The position numbers were made by a program, and so were the translations under genes. From contig JASBST010000020.1 in the NCBI GenBank assembly GCA_030148775.1, positions 1-64,000 of the forward strand: a stretch of DNA of 64,000 nucleotides, in the 5' to 3' direction. Under the pieces are notes generated by a model, which was not told where the DNA came from, did not search any database, and saw nothing but the letters and a program-made list of their open reading frames with translations. The DNA comes from Thiogranum sp. (lineage in GTDB: Bacteria; Pseudomonadota; Gammaproteobacteria; DSM-19610). Position 1 is the stretch's first letter. Each line of letters starts with the position of its first letter. Below are positions 9,480 to 17,774 of this stretch, in pieces.

Positions 9480-11789
9480 ATGACGATGGCGCATACAGCT
9501 AACAAAATGAGTGCTCGCGAGTTCGTACTCGCCAGACGCAAAGCGATGTCCACCACGGGCAAAGCGGCGCTGAGTGCCGCTGCGTCGGCTAAACCGGCGC
9601 GTTCGGCTCCGGCCGCGCCCGCGGCGTCGCGGCCGGCTCCTGTTGCCACGCCAAGGGGTGTGGGTAGCGCCACGCCTGCCAACAGCAGCCGCGCCGCTTC
9701 CATGGCGCGTCGCCTGGCGATGTCCAGTGCTGGCAAGGCGGCCATCCAGAGCAAAGACCGTGTGCGTAATCCGCAGACAGTCCAGTCGGCGCCCGCCGCG
9801 CAACCGGCACCGGTACAGGCGACGCAAGATGCCGCGCAGCCGGTGAAAAAAGGTTGCGGTTGTGGCTGTGACGGCACCCGTGCCGAGTGCAGGACGCGCA
9901 TGGAAAACGGCAATAAACCGATGTCGCGCGCGGCCGTGCGCACGGCCAAGCAGAATGTCAGCCGCTCGCCCGGACGGGCCGCCTCGCTGGCGCGACGCGA
10001 AGCCATGGCCACGCGGGGCAAGGCCGGTATCAGCAAAAACGGCATGTCGGCGGCGCAGACCGCGCGCGCCGGCAACCCGAATCTGTCCAGCCGTGACCTG
10101 GCCAAGGTTCTGCGCGAGCAGCGCAGCAAAAACGGCGCCGTGGGACAGAAAAAATCGCAGCCCTGTGGCCGGAAACGCGCCAAGGCCGAGACCCGCGCCG
10201 GGGCGCAGGATGCCCCCTGGAAGGTCGGTGCGAGCGAAACCGTGCGCGGCCAGGTTGTCACCGGCACGATGGTCGGGCGCAGCCAGAGCGTGACCGGCGA
10301 CGAGCCGAGCACCTGCCGCCCAATCACGGGTACTGAATACCTTGGCGCGGATATCTTCAAGCAGTTTTGCCAGACCGATCCGGTCGGCGCCCCGCGCAAG
10401 GTGATGTTGAGCCCGACGTCGCATGGCAATAGTGTTACCGGTAACCGCATCGGCCGCGGGACCAACGTTACCGGTGACGAGCCCGGTACCTGCAAAAACA
10501 TCACCGGCACCGAGTATGTCGGTGCCGATCAATCGCAGGCCTATTGCGGCACGGCTGCGGGGCGTACCCCGGGCAAGGTGACGCAGAGCCAGACGCAGAA
10601 AGGCAAGACCCTGACCGGCAACAATGTCGGCCGCTCGGAGAAGGTCACCGGTGACGAGCCCGGTTCGGGGCGCACCCTGACCGGTACCCAGTACGCTCCG
10701 TCGGCCGAAATCGGCATGGCGCCGGCCAAGGTCGGACTCAGTGCGACGCTGCGCGGTGGCAGCGTCACCGGCACCTTGGTGGGTCGTTCCACCCGCATGA
10801 CCGGCGACGAACCCGGTTCGTGCCGTAACGTCACCGGCGACGACTACCTGGGCCAGGAACACTTCGGCGAGTTCTGTGAGAGCGTGCCGAAACCTACCGA
10901 TCAAAAAATCGGTGTGTCTGCCACGCCCAAGGGCCTGGCGGTGACCGGCACCATGACCGGCCGTGGCGAAAAGGTTACCGGTGACGAGCCGGGTACCTGC
11001 AAGGCCATTACAGGCACGCCCTATGCTGGTATCGAGCAATACCAGGGTTTTTGCGACGTCACCGACACGGCCATGGTGAAGGTCCGCAACCGTCAGGCGC
11101 GCAGTACGCCCGGTCCGAGCATGACCGGCTTGCAGCCTGGTTTGGGCGGTGTCATGACCGGCGATCAACGTGGCGCCTGCGAGCCGGTAACCGGTACGCC
11201 TTATGTTGGCGCGGATCAGTTTGCCGACGCCTGTCCGGCGACGCCGGCCGATAGCGCCAGCCCGGATTTTCCCCAACCGATGAGTCCGGTGCCCTGGCAG
11301 CAGTTCAGTGTATCGCCGCCGGCCGGTGCCGCCAGTGCGGCCGGTTCCACCGGTGTGACCGGCAACCGCTACGAGCAGGGCCATATCACAGGTCCGTTCG
11401 GCAAGGCTACGGGCAAGGTTACCGGTACCGAAGAGGCGCGTTTTGGTCACAAGAATGTGCAGGCCGAGCAATTGCGGCCGGCGCCTGTCGGTGAGGTTGA
11501 AGGCAGGGTGAAATCGCGTATCACGGGCGAAGGTATGGACGCGGGGCTGACCATCACCGGCGATGACTGGGACCGGGGCAGCAACGTCACCGGTACCGAG
11601 GGTATGTCGGCGGTGCGTCGTAATCCCACCCGCCGCTCCAGCGTGCCGTCCAGCGCCGGCGTTGATGCCATGGCGATGACGCAGAAGCGTAACGAGGAAG
11701 TCGCCGCCCCGGTGAGCAAAGTGACCGGCGGCAGCGGCAACACCGATCGCGGTGCTCTGATCACTTATTCGGGAGGTGCGCGCGGCTAA
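9480..11789 (+). CDS. csoS2: CsoS2 carboxysome assembly scaffold
   Basis: Intrinsically disordered scaffold that joins RuBisCO to the shell, 769 aa. Residues 1-220 are a basic N-region with about four helical RuBisCO-binding repeats (AREFVLARRKAMSTTGKAAL is one). Residues 240-590 hold six M-repeats with the VTG / TGDEPG(T/S)C / TGTxY / C pattern; the third lacks both cysteines. Residues 610-769 form the C-region (VTGNRYEQGHITGPFGKATG, ITGDDWDRGSNVTGTEG) ending in a conserved tail (GGSGNTDRGALITYSGGARG) that anchors to the shell. In Halothiobacillus a -1 frameshift yields a short isoform; I see no canonical slippery heptamer here. Confidence 0.97.
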   Translation: MTMAHTANKMSAREFVLARRKAMSTTGKAALSAAASAKPARSAPAAPAASRPAPVATPRGVGSATPANSSRAASMARRLAMSSAGKAAIQSKDRVRNPQTVQSAPAAQPAPVQATQDAAQPVKKGCGCGCDGTRAECRTRMENGNKPMSRAAVRTAKQNVSRSPGRAASLARREAMATRGKAGISKNGMSAAQTARAGNPNLSSRDLAKVLREQRSKNGAVGQKKSQPCGRKRAKAETRAGAQDAPWKVGASETVRGQVVTGTMVGRSQSVTGDEPSTCRPITGTEYLGADIFKQFCQTDPVGAPRKVMLSPTSHGNSVTGNRIGRGTNVTGDEPGTCKNITGTEYVGADQSQAYCGTAAGRTPGKVTQSQTQKGKTLTGNNVGRSEKVTGDEPGSGRTLTGTQYAPSAEIGMAPAKVGLSATLRGGSVTGTLVGRSTRMTGDEPGSCRNVTGDDYLGQEHFGEFCESVPKPTDQKIGVSATPKGLAVTGTMTGRGEKVTGDEPGTCKAITGTPYAGIEQYQGFCDVTDTAMVKVRNRQARSTPGPSMTGLQPGLGGVMTGDQRGACEPVTGTPYVGADQFADACPATPADSASPDFPQPMSPVPWQQFSVSPPAGAASAAGSTGVTGNRYEQGHITGPFGKATGKVTGTEEARFGHKNVQAEQLRPAPVGEVEGRVKSRITGEGMDAGLTITGDDWDRGSNVTGTEGMSAVRRNPTRRSSVPSSAGVDAMAMTQKRNEEVAAPVSKVTGGSGNTDRGALITYSGGARG

Positions 11790-11810
11790 GCCGCGGCTCA
11801 TTAGGCTGAC

Positions 11811-13337
11811 ATGATGAATGCACGCAACAAACCGCTGCGCAACCGGGCCTGGAACCAGGCCACGGCTCCGCTCGGTCGCCCGGGTGACCGCGGCGCTGTT
11901 GCCGCGTCCATGTCGCCGGCTGCGCCGCGTGCCTTTGGCAATGGCAGCCTGCACGCGTTGGCCGACGGCAACGAAAATGCGCGCCTGTATGCCTACGAAA
12001 GCGGCGTCAAGGAAGCCTTCGACGCCATCGTGCCTACCCTGAAGCAGATTTCCGCCCTGCAGCACGAAGCGGATTTCGAGCAACGCGCGCAACAGATCGC
12101 ACGCCAACAGCTGGGCTTCGCGTTGCCGCAGATGCTGTTGGCCGATGCCTGGGTCGAGCAGCTGGATATGCGGGCACTGTTCGCCTGGTGTGTGTTAGAA
12201 ACCTATCAGCGTTTCTGCGATGAAGTGTTCACGCGCGATCCGCTGGGTAACAACAGCGAGGCGGCCTTTCAGTCGCTGCTGCAGGAGTGCGGGTTCCACA
12301 TGCTGGATATCTCGCCCTGCGCCGACGGCCGGCTGGCGCACGTGATCCGCTACGTCCTGCGGCTGCCCTACAAGGCGGTGCGCCGCCGCTCCTATGCCGG
12401 CGCCATGTTCGATATCGAAGACAGCCTGGAGAAGTGGGTCAGTACCGAGCTCATCCGCTTCCGCGAAGGCGTGCCCAATACGGCTGACGAACCGACGCGC
12501 TATCTCAAGGCGGTGGTGTATCACCACAGCTCGGTGGATCCGCAACACGAAGGCTGTGCCGCCCATGGTTCGGACACGGCACGGGCGGCGCGCGGCGGTC
12601 TGGAGCGTCTGACAGCCTTCCGCGAGGCGGTGGAAAACACACACTGCTGCGGGGCCTCCATCGGTTGCATGCTGATCGGTCTGGACACGGATACCGATGC
12701 GATCCGCATCCATATCCCGGATGGCGATGGCGCGATCAGTCTGGACGACTACTTCGATGCGCGCGACATGTACGCCAACACGCGGCGCATGAACGCCGCC
12801 GACGCCGAACGCTGGATCGCCGAGCAGGTGGCCAGCCGCGCGCCGGCCGCCAGCGAGGGGATGGCGCGTTTGATCGGGCAGTTGCTGATCAACAATATTT
12901 CACAGATTGAATATGTGTGCGCCTATCACGGCGGACAATACCGCGACATCGGTCACGCCGAGCGCTTTATCGGCGCGGGTATCGGCTTCGAGGAAGTGCA
13001 GTTGCGTAACCTGACCTTCTTCGCGTATTTGCACACAGTGGAAGAGGCCGCCGGTGATCTGGACGTTGGTATCAAGATCTTCACCGGTTTGAACGTGGCG
13101 CACGGCCTGCCGGTCCCTGTGGTGGTGCGTTTCGACTACCACGGTGAGGTCCCGGGTGCGCGCGAGCGCGCCGAAGAGCGTTGTCGTCGGGTCGCCGAGG
13201 CGCTGCATGCGCGCTACCGCGATTTATCCGAGCGCGGTCTGTTGCACACATTGCAGGCCATTCGCGATATCCAGGGTGGCGGCAGCATCGAAATTATGGA
13301 TTGTTCCGTGAACGTCGCAGCCGCGGGGGCGCACTGA
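11811..13337 (+). CDS. csoSCA: Carboxysomal carbonic anhydrase CsoSCA
   Basis: Dehydrates bicarbonate to CO2 inside the carboxysome. The protein has 508 aa. The expected zinc ligands are Cys170 (ISPCADGR), His238 (VVYHHSSVD) and Cys249 (HEGCAAHG), with the same 11-residue His-Cys spacing as the Halothiobacillus enzyme, and Asp172/Arg174 lie beside the first Cys. The first 50 residues are basic and disordered, as in members that bind RuBisCO. The stop overlaps the csoS4A start (TGATG). Confidence 0.96.
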   Translation: MMNARNKPLRNRAWNQATAPLGRPGDRGAVAASMSPAAPRAFGNGSLHALADGNENARLYAYESGVKEAFDAIVPTLKQISALQHEADFEQRAQQIARQQLGFALPQMLLADAWVEQLDMRALFAWCVLETYQRFCDEVFTRDPLGNNSEAAFQSLLQECGFHMLDISPCADGRLAHVIRYVLRLPYKAVRRRSYAGAMFDIEDSLEKWVSTELIRFREGVPNTADEPTRYLKAVVYHHSSVDPQHEGCAAHGSDTARAARGGLERLTAFREAVENTHCCGASIGCMLIGLDTDTDAIRIHIPDGDGAISLDDYFDARDMYANTRRMNAADAERWIAEQVASRAPAASEGMARLIGQLLINNISQIEYVCAYHGGQYRDIGHAERFIGAGIGFEEVQLRNLTFFAYLHTVEEAAGDLDVGIKIFTGLNVAHGLPVPVVVRFDYHGEVPGARERAEERCRRVAEALHARYRDLSERGLLHTLQAIRDIQGGGSIEIMDCSVNVAAAGAH

Positions 13338-13594
13338 TGAAAATCTGCCAGGTCGAAAAACCGCTGGTGGCGACCAACCGCATTCCCGGGTTGGAGCACA
13401 AACACATGCAGGTGGTGCGCGATGGCAGCGCGCTACTGGTGGCGGTCGATGCCGTCGGATGCATTCCCGGCGATTGGGTCATCTGCGTCGGCAGTTCCGC
13501 GGCGCGCGAGGCCGCGGGCAGCAAGGAATACCCGAGCGATCTGACCATCGTCGGAATTATCGATCACTGGGAACCGGCGACGGGAGACAGCTGA
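13337..13594 (+). CDS. csoS4A: CsoS4A carboxysome vertex pentamer
   Basis: Bacterial-microcompartment vertex protein of the EutN/CcmL family, 85 aa, which caps icosahedral corners as a pentamer. MKICQVEKPLVATNRIPGL, the AVDAVGCIPGDWVI turn and the C-terminal VGIIDHWE are family hallmarks. ATG 13337 overlaps the csoSCA stop by one base, and its own stop overlaps csoS4B by one base, so csoSCA, csoS4A and csoS4B are translationally coupled. Confidence 0.95.
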   Translation: MKICQVEKPLVATNRIPGLEHKHMQVVRDGSALLVAVDAVGCIPGDWVICVGSSAAREAAGSKEYPSDLTIVGIIDHWEPATGDS

Positions 13595-13881
13595 TGGAGA
13601 TATTACAGGTAGAGCAACCGCTGGTTTGTACCCGACGCATAGCCGGATTGCGCGATGTCAGTCTGCGCGTGCTGCGCGATCGCAGCGGCAAGCGACAGGT
13701 GGCCGTCGATACCATCGGCGCGCGCGAGGGCAATTGGGTTTTTACCGTCAGCGGCTCGGCTGCACGTTACGCCGCCGACGATTTCAGAGTCCTCACGGAT
13801 CTGACCATCGGCGGCATTATCGATTTCTGGGAGACGGGCGACAGCCCATCGACCGAGAAAGCTGGCGCAACGACTGTATAG
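13594..13881 (+). CDS. csoS4B: CsoS4B carboxysome vertex pentamer
   Basis: Second EutN/CcmL-type vertex protein, 95 aa, paralogous to CsoS4A (MEILQVEQPLVCTRRIAGL, DTIGAREGNWVF, GGIIDFWE) with a 14-residue C-terminal tail rich in Ser, Thr and Ala. ATG 13594 shares a base with the csoS4A stop. It ends in TAG and a second TAG follows four codons later, showing that TAG acts as a normal stop here. Confidence 0.95.
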   Translation: MEILQVEQPLVCTRRIAGLRDVSLRVLRDRSGKRQVAVDTIGAREGNWVFTVSGSAARYAADDFRVLTDLTIGGIIDFWETGDSPSTEKAGATTV

Positions 13882-13938
13882 ACGTTGCAAGCATAGGTTC
13901 AGTAATTCAACCAAGTCTACACTCAGGAGAACTTAGAG

Positions 13939-14244
13939 ATGGCAAATGACAACTACGGCATAGCGCTGGGAATGATCGAAACCCGCGGCTTAGTCCCAGC
14001 GATCGAAGCGGCCGACGCCATGACCAAGGCGGCGGAAGTGCGCCTGATCGGTCGTGAATTCGTCGGCGGTGGTTATGTGACCGTTCTCGTGCGCGGCGAA
14101 ACCGGTGCAGTGAACGCGGCTGTTCGTGCCGGCGCTGACGCCTGCGAACGTGTTGGCGACGGCCTGGTTGCCGCTCACATCATCGCCCGTCCGCACCGCG
14201 AAGTCGAACCGGTGTTGCCGGCCGGCGGCCCCGCGACAGACTAA
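13939..14244 (+). CDS. csoS1: CsoS1 carboxysome shell hexamer, first copy
   Basis: Single-BMC shell protein, 101 aa, forming the hexagonal facets whose positively charged pores admit bicarbonate. IALGMIETRGLVPAIEAADA, LIGREFVGGGYVTVLVRGET and AHIIARPHREVEP are diagnostic. Residues 6 to about 92 are identical to the second copy; only the first residues and the C-terminal tail (PAGGPATD) differ. AGGAG lies 9 nt before ATG 13939. Confidence 0.96.
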   Translation: MANDNYGIALGMIETRGLVPAIEAADAMTKAAEVRLIGREFVGGGYVTVLVRGETGAVNAAVRAGADACERVGDGLVAAHIIARPHREVEPVLPAGGPATD

Positions 14245-14285
14245 AGGCACTTTTTATTCAACTGATTTGATAGGAGAAACAGACC

Positions 14286-14600
14286 ATGGCCGACGTAAAG
14301 TACGGCATCGCTCTGGGCATGATAGAGACACGCGGACTGGTACCCGCCATTGAGGCGGCCGATGCCATGACAAAAGCCGCCGAAGTACGCCTGATCGGGC
14401 GTGAGTTCGTCGGCGGTGGCTATGTCACCGTCCTCGTGCGTGGTGAAACCGGCGCAGTCAACGCCGCCGTGCGCGCGGGTGCAGATGCCTGTGAACGTGT
14501 CGGTGATGGCCTGGTTGCGGCGCACATTATCGCCCGTCCGCATCGCGAGGTCGAACCTGTACTGAGCGATTCGAGTGATAATCGTCCGGCGCGCAGTTAA
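14286..14600 (+). CDS. csoS1: CsoS1 carboxysome shell hexamer, second copy
   Basis: Second facet-forming BMC protein, 104 aa. The core is the same amino-acid sequence as the first copy, but many codons are synonymous variants, so the pair is old and held by selection or matched by partial conversion. The C-terminal tail differs (SDSSDNRPARS) and could tune packing or pore surroundings. A ribosome site AGGAGA precedes ATG 14286. Which copy equals CsoS1A, B or C of Halothiobacillus cannot be told. Confidence 0.95.
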   Translation: MADVKYGIALGMIETRGLVPAIEAADAMTKAAEVRLIGREFVGGGYVTVLVRGETGAVNAAVRAGADACERVGDGLVAAHIIARPHREVEPVLSDSSDNRPARS

Positions 14601-14635
14601 GTGACTGGTTGCTGAACGACCTATGATCCATCGGC

Positions 14636-15073
14636 ATGCTGCCCGCTCAAGTTGATCAGCGCGTCCTCGGGTACCTGGGGAGGGCTCTCAGTCTGGAGCT
14701 CTCCGCGGTACAGCTTTACAGTACCCAGGCGGTGTTGGTCGCCACCTGGGGGTTGCCCGAGGTGGCGAAGAAGTTCCGCGCTGAAGCCGGCGAGGAGCTG
14801 GGGCATGCCGAGCGGATTATCACTCGTATGCTGGCGCTGGGTGTGGCGCCGAACGCCTCGCAGCTGCGACCGGTAAGCCTGGGCCAGAATCTGGCGCAGT
14901 TACTGGAGCACGACTACGCGTTCGAGCTCGACCTGGTCTCCCTGTATACGCAGGCCAGTGCGCATTGCGCCAGGATCGGCGACCGGGAAAACCGCATGCT
15001 GTTCGAGTCGCTGCTGGCCGAAGAGCAGGAGCACGCGCAGGTATTGTTGCAATGGCAACAGGACATGCAATAA
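14636..15073 (+). CDS. Bacterioferritin/ferritin-like protein of the carboxysome operon
   Basis: Four-helix ferritin-like protein, 145 aa, of the kind found after csoS1 in many chemoautotroph cso operons. Carboxylate/histidine pairs EELGHAERI (about residue 48) and EEQEHAQ (about 130), with ELSAVQLY and HDYAFELDL, give a plausible di-iron centre. Its role in carboxysomes is not established; iron storage or redox protection are proposed. It lies 36 nt after the second csoS1. Confidence 0.88.
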   Translation: MLPAQVDQRVLGYLGRALSLELSAVQLYSTQAVLVATWGLPEVAKKFRAEAGEELGHAERIITRMLALGVAPNASQLRPVSLGQNLAQLLEHDYAFELDLVSLYTQASAHCARIGDRENRMLFESLLAEEQEHAQVLLQWQQDMQ

Positions 15074-15124
15074 TCCGGCTGTAACCTTTTGTTGACGGAA
15101 GACTAACCAAATGCGGGACCAGTC

Positions 15125-15385
15125 ATGAACCAGCAATGGCGAGAACGAACCCGCCCGGTACGACTCGAGAGGCGGTACGAATTCAAAGATTACAGCACCT
15201 TACGTGATTTTCTCGATCGCGCCGCGGAGTTGTCCGAGCGCGAGGGCCTGTACCCGGACATGGGATTTGGCCACGATTACGTCAATATTACCATCCACGT
15301 CGACGAGGGCGACGAAGCCTTGGGCGAACACCAGCACCGTTTTGCCCGCGAGCTCGACGTCCTTGCTGAACAGACCACGCACTGA
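15125..15385 (+). CDS. acRAF: RuBisCO assembly factor acRAF (pterin-carbinolamine-dehydratase-like)
   Basis: An 86-aa protein with the PCD fold, found in alpha-carboxysome operons and shown in other species to aid form IA RuBisCO assembly rather than pterin recycling. Visible motifs are YEFKDYSTLRDFLDRAAELSE, GFGHDYVNITIHVDEGD and LGEHQHRFARELD. The second His of the usual PCD catalytic HHP motif is absent, fitting loss of dehydratase activity. It lies 12 nt before mcdA. Confidence 0.88.
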   Translation: MNQQWRERTRPVRLERRYEFKDYSTLRDFLDRAAELSEREGLYPDMGFGHDYVNITIHVDEGDEALGEHQHRFARELDVLAEQTTH

Positions 15386-15396
15386 GTGTCTCCCGA

Positions 15397-16023
15397 ATGC
15401 CCATCATCGCGGTAGTCGGGAACAAAGGGGGCGCTGGTAAAACCACCCTCAGCATCAACCTGGCTTCCGGAATGAGCCGGCAGGGCGGTATTGCGGTTAT
15501 TGACGCCGACCCGCAGGGCTCTTCCCTGCACTGGCGGGCGGTCGCCAATCACGAGGATGCCTTTCCTGTGCATTCCGCCAATGGCGCGATGCGGGATCAG
15601 GCGCGGGATCTGGCGCTGCATTATCAGGACGTGCTGATCGATTGTCCGCCTTCGGTGCACGCGCCACAGACCATCGCGGCGCTCGGGTTCGCCGACGTTG
15701 CCCTGATACCGGTGCAGCCTTCGCCGGTGGATCTGTGGGCCACTGTCCATATAGAACGGGCCATCGCCGAGGCCAAAGCGGAAAATCCATCGCTCAAGGC
15801 ATTGCTGGTGATCAACCAGCTGGAGTCGCGCACCACGCTGTCCGGCCTGGTGCGCGAAGTGCTGGACGAAATTGCGCTGCCGGTCGCGCAGGTGGCAATA
15901 CGCCGCCGCGCGGTGTATCGCAACAGCGCCCTGGAGGGTAAAAGCGTCTTTGACGTGGGCAGCCGCGGAGCGGACGCGGTAGAAGAGATCAACGCACTGA
16001 TTCAGGAGCTGAAAACACAATGA
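15397..16023 (+). CDS. mcdA: McdA, ParA-type carboxysome positioning ATPase
   Basis: A 208-aa ParA/MinD-family ATPase that coats the nucleoid and, with McdB, spaces carboxysomes along the cell. The deviant Walker A KGGAGKTT (residues 10-17), the switch DADPQGS and Walker B VLIDCPPS are intact. It stands within the cso operon and overlaps mcdB by 4 nt (ATGA), the usual McdAB arrangement, so a plasmid-partition role is unlikely. Confidence 0.92.
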   Translation: MPIIAVVGNKGGAGKTTLSINLASGMSRQGGIAVIDADPQGSSLHWRAVANHEDAFPVHSANGAMRDQARDLALHYQDVLIDCPPSVHAPQTIAALGFADVALIPVQPSPVDLWATVHIERAIAEAKAENPSLKALLVINQLESRTTLSGLVREVLDEIALPVAQVAIRRRAVYRNSALEGKSVFDVGSRGADAVEEINALIQELKTQ

Positions 16024-16268
16024 CAGAGACAGACAAGACACGCCAGAAACTGGTCGAGTCGATGCGCATGAGCAAATCCACCGGATCGTCGGGCAATGCG
16101 CCAGCCGCCGGCGGCGGTTCCGCCGCCCAGTCAAGCGCTGCCAGCAAAAAAGCGCCGGCCAGAAAAAAGGCGCCTGCCCGTAATACCCGCAAAACGAGCG
16201 CCAAGGGCAAGACCAGCGCTTCGGGTGACGATCGCTATCAGTCTTCCGGGCGCGTCTGGCCGGACTGA
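16020..16268 (+). CDS. mcdB: McdB carboxysome positioning adaptor
   Basis: Small, low-complexity, basic protein, 82 aa, rich in Ala, Ser and Lys, and probably disordered. The short C-terminal segment RVWPD with a terminal-region Trp is typical of alpha-McdB. The adaptor stimulates McdA ATPase and links it to the carboxysome. It is assigned mainly by position (start overlapping the mcdA stop) plus this composition, because McdB sequences are poorly conserved. Confidence 0.82.
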   Translation: MTETDKTRQKLVESMRMSKSTGSSGNAPAAGGGSAAQSSAASKKAPARKKAPARNTRKTSAKGKTSASGDDRYQSSGRVWPD

Positions 16269-16348
16269 TGTCAGCCTGTCCGGCCGCGCGGCGGGTGGCC
16301 TGTTGAACGCAGCACCCGCCCCGCCCGCCGCCGTGCCGCCGAGGGCCC

Positions 16349-17416
16349 ATGCCCAGCGATAATCCCAGTCACAGCTCGGCCAAAGCCTCTATCCCGGACT
16401 ATCTGATTCGTCACGCCACCCTGCGCCAGTTGCAGGTGTTCGAGGCGGTCGTCCGGTTGGGCAGTTTCACGCGTGCCGCCGAGGAGTTGTTTCTGACCCA
16501 GCCGACCGTTTCCATGCAGACGCGCAAGTTGGGCGAGGCGATGGGCCTGCCCTTATTCGAACACATCGGTCGCAATGTAAAGCCCACCGAGGCGGGGCTC
16601 GAACTCTACGACGCCTGTCGGCGCATTTTCGAGACTTTGGCCAATCTGGAGATGAAGCTGGCCGACCTCAAGGGCATGCGCCGCGGTCGCCTGCGTCTGG
16701 GGGTGATCACCACCGCCAAGTATCTGGCGCCGGAGATACTCGGCCAGTTCAGCCGCCTTTATCCGGGCGTCGACCTGACGCTCAAGGTGACCAACCGCGA
16801 GCGTATCATCGAGCGCATGCACGCCAACGAAGATGACCTGTATATCACCGGTTTTGTGCCCAAGGACGAAATCGAGGTGGAAGCTTTTCCCTTCGCGCCC
16901 AATCCGCTGGTGATCATCGCCCCGCGCGGGCATCCGCTGGTGGGCAAAAAGCGCATCAAGCTGGACGAGATCTGCAAAGATCCTTTCATCCTGCGCGAAC
17001 CCGGCTCGGGCATCCGCGACGCGGCCCTGAAGGTTTTCAAGGCGCACGGCCTGCATCCGCTGGTGCGTATGGAGTTGGGGAGCAATGAGGCGATCAAGCA
17101 CGCGGTCGTCGGTGGTCTCGGCCTGGCGGTCCTGTCGCTGCACACGCTGATGCTCGACGGCGTCGATGGCGCGGTCGCGGTGCTGGATGTGGAAAACTTC
17201 CCTATCGTCCGCCACTGGGACATCGTGTATCCCAAGGGCAAGGAACTGTCTCTGGTGGCACGGACCTTTCTCGATTTCGCCATCGCCAGTCAGCCCGAAA
17301 TTCACAAACGCATGGAAACCCTCTGGCCGGCGCTGCGCCACCAGCTCAAGGCGCCGAAAAAACGCGCCAACGATGTTGTCAAGCGCACTGGTAGAAGCGC
17401 TGCCCGCAAAAGCTGA
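16349..17416 (+). CDS. cbbR: CbbR, LysR-type regulator of Calvin-cycle genes
   Basis: LysR-family regulator, 355 aa. The N-terminal HTH (TLRQLQVFEAVVRLGSFTRAAEELFLTQPTVSMQTRKL, residues about 25-62) closely fits CbbR, and the periplasmic-binding-like effector domain follows (LGVITTAKYLAPEIL, GSGIRDAALKVFKAHG). The last 30 residues are a basic tail. Unlike the classical layout, it is not divergent from cbbL but lies downstream of mcdB in the same direction, 80 nt away, and converges with the dab/CPII operon. It would bind TNA-N7-TNA sites such as those at 6038 and 7447. Confidence 0.9.
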   Translation: MPSDNPSHSSAKASIPDYLIRHATLRQLQVFEAVVRLGSFTRAAEELFLTQPTVSMQTRKLGEAMGLPLFEHIGRNVKPTEAGLELYDACRRIFETLANLEMKLADLKGMRRGRLRLGVITTAKYLAPEILGQFSRLYPGVDLTLKVTNRERIIERMHANEDDLYITGFVPKDEIEVEAFPFAPNPLVIIAPRGHPLVGKKRIKLDEICKDPFILREPGSGIRDAALKVFKAHGLHPLVRMELGSNEAIKHAVVGGLGLAVLSLHTLMLDGVDGAVAVLDVENFPIVRHWDIVYPKGKELSLVARTFLDFAIASQPEIHKRMETLWPALRHQLKAPKKRANDVVKRTGRSAARKS

Positions 17417-17444
17417 ATACCGACAGCATCTGGCTGGCGTCCGC

Positions 17445-17774
17445 TCAGTTCTTGAACTTGACCAGGCGCGTCACCTGGATGTCGGAAACGAACACCACAC
17501 CCGAGTGCTCGTTGAAGAACGGCGCGAAACCTTCCAGGATGGGTTCGACCAGCTCCTCGGGAATGGCCGCGATGATCATGATCAGCACGGCGTCCTCGTT
17601 GAACATCAGATGACCTTCGTGGAAGCCGTGCCGACCCTTGCCGGACAGGTTGTTGACGATGGTATAGCCTTTCACCCCGGCGCGATCGAGCAAGTCGGTG
17701 GCGAATTCCTGATGTTCGCCCTCGAGGATGATTTCGACCTTTTTGAGCTGACTGAGATTGACGTTTTTCATCAT
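17445..17774 (-). CDS. PII-like carboxysome/bicarbonate-associated regulator (CPII)
   Basis: Small PII-fold protein, 109 aa (KKVEIILEGEHQEFATDLLDRAGVKGYTIVNNLSGKGRHG). It resembles CPII, described next to carboxysome and bicarbonate-transporter genes, which binds ADP/AMP and is sensitive to bicarbonate. The T-loop region lacks the uridylylated Tyr of GlnB/GlnK. The start overlaps the dabA stop (ATGATGA, 17774 or 17771), so it is the last gene of the dab operon. It probably tunes the DAB pump or reports carbon status; this is inferred from family and position. Confidence 0.85.
   Translation of the reverse strand: MMKNVNLSQLKKVEIILEGEHQEFATDLLDRAGVKGYTIVNNLSGKGRHGFHEGHLMFNEDAVLIMIIAAIPEELVEPILEGFAPFFNEHSGVVFVSDIQVTRLVKFKN

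Noticed and set aside
10488-10500. CAAAAAC in csoS2 as a programmed -1 frameshift site
   Set aside because: It does not fit the X-XXY-YYZ rule in the reading frame (the first base is C) and no clear pseudoknot is visible by eye.
9480-11789. DNA-level tandem repeats or CRISPR-like array in csoS2
   Set aside because: The repeats are protein-level M-repeats with varied codons; no constant repeat-spacer pattern. No CRISPR array was seen elsewhere.
9426-12107. 893-codon open frame on the minus strand opposite csoS2
   Set aside because: A shadow of the repetitive csoS2 sequence; its Gly/Ala/His repeats mirror the VTG repeats.
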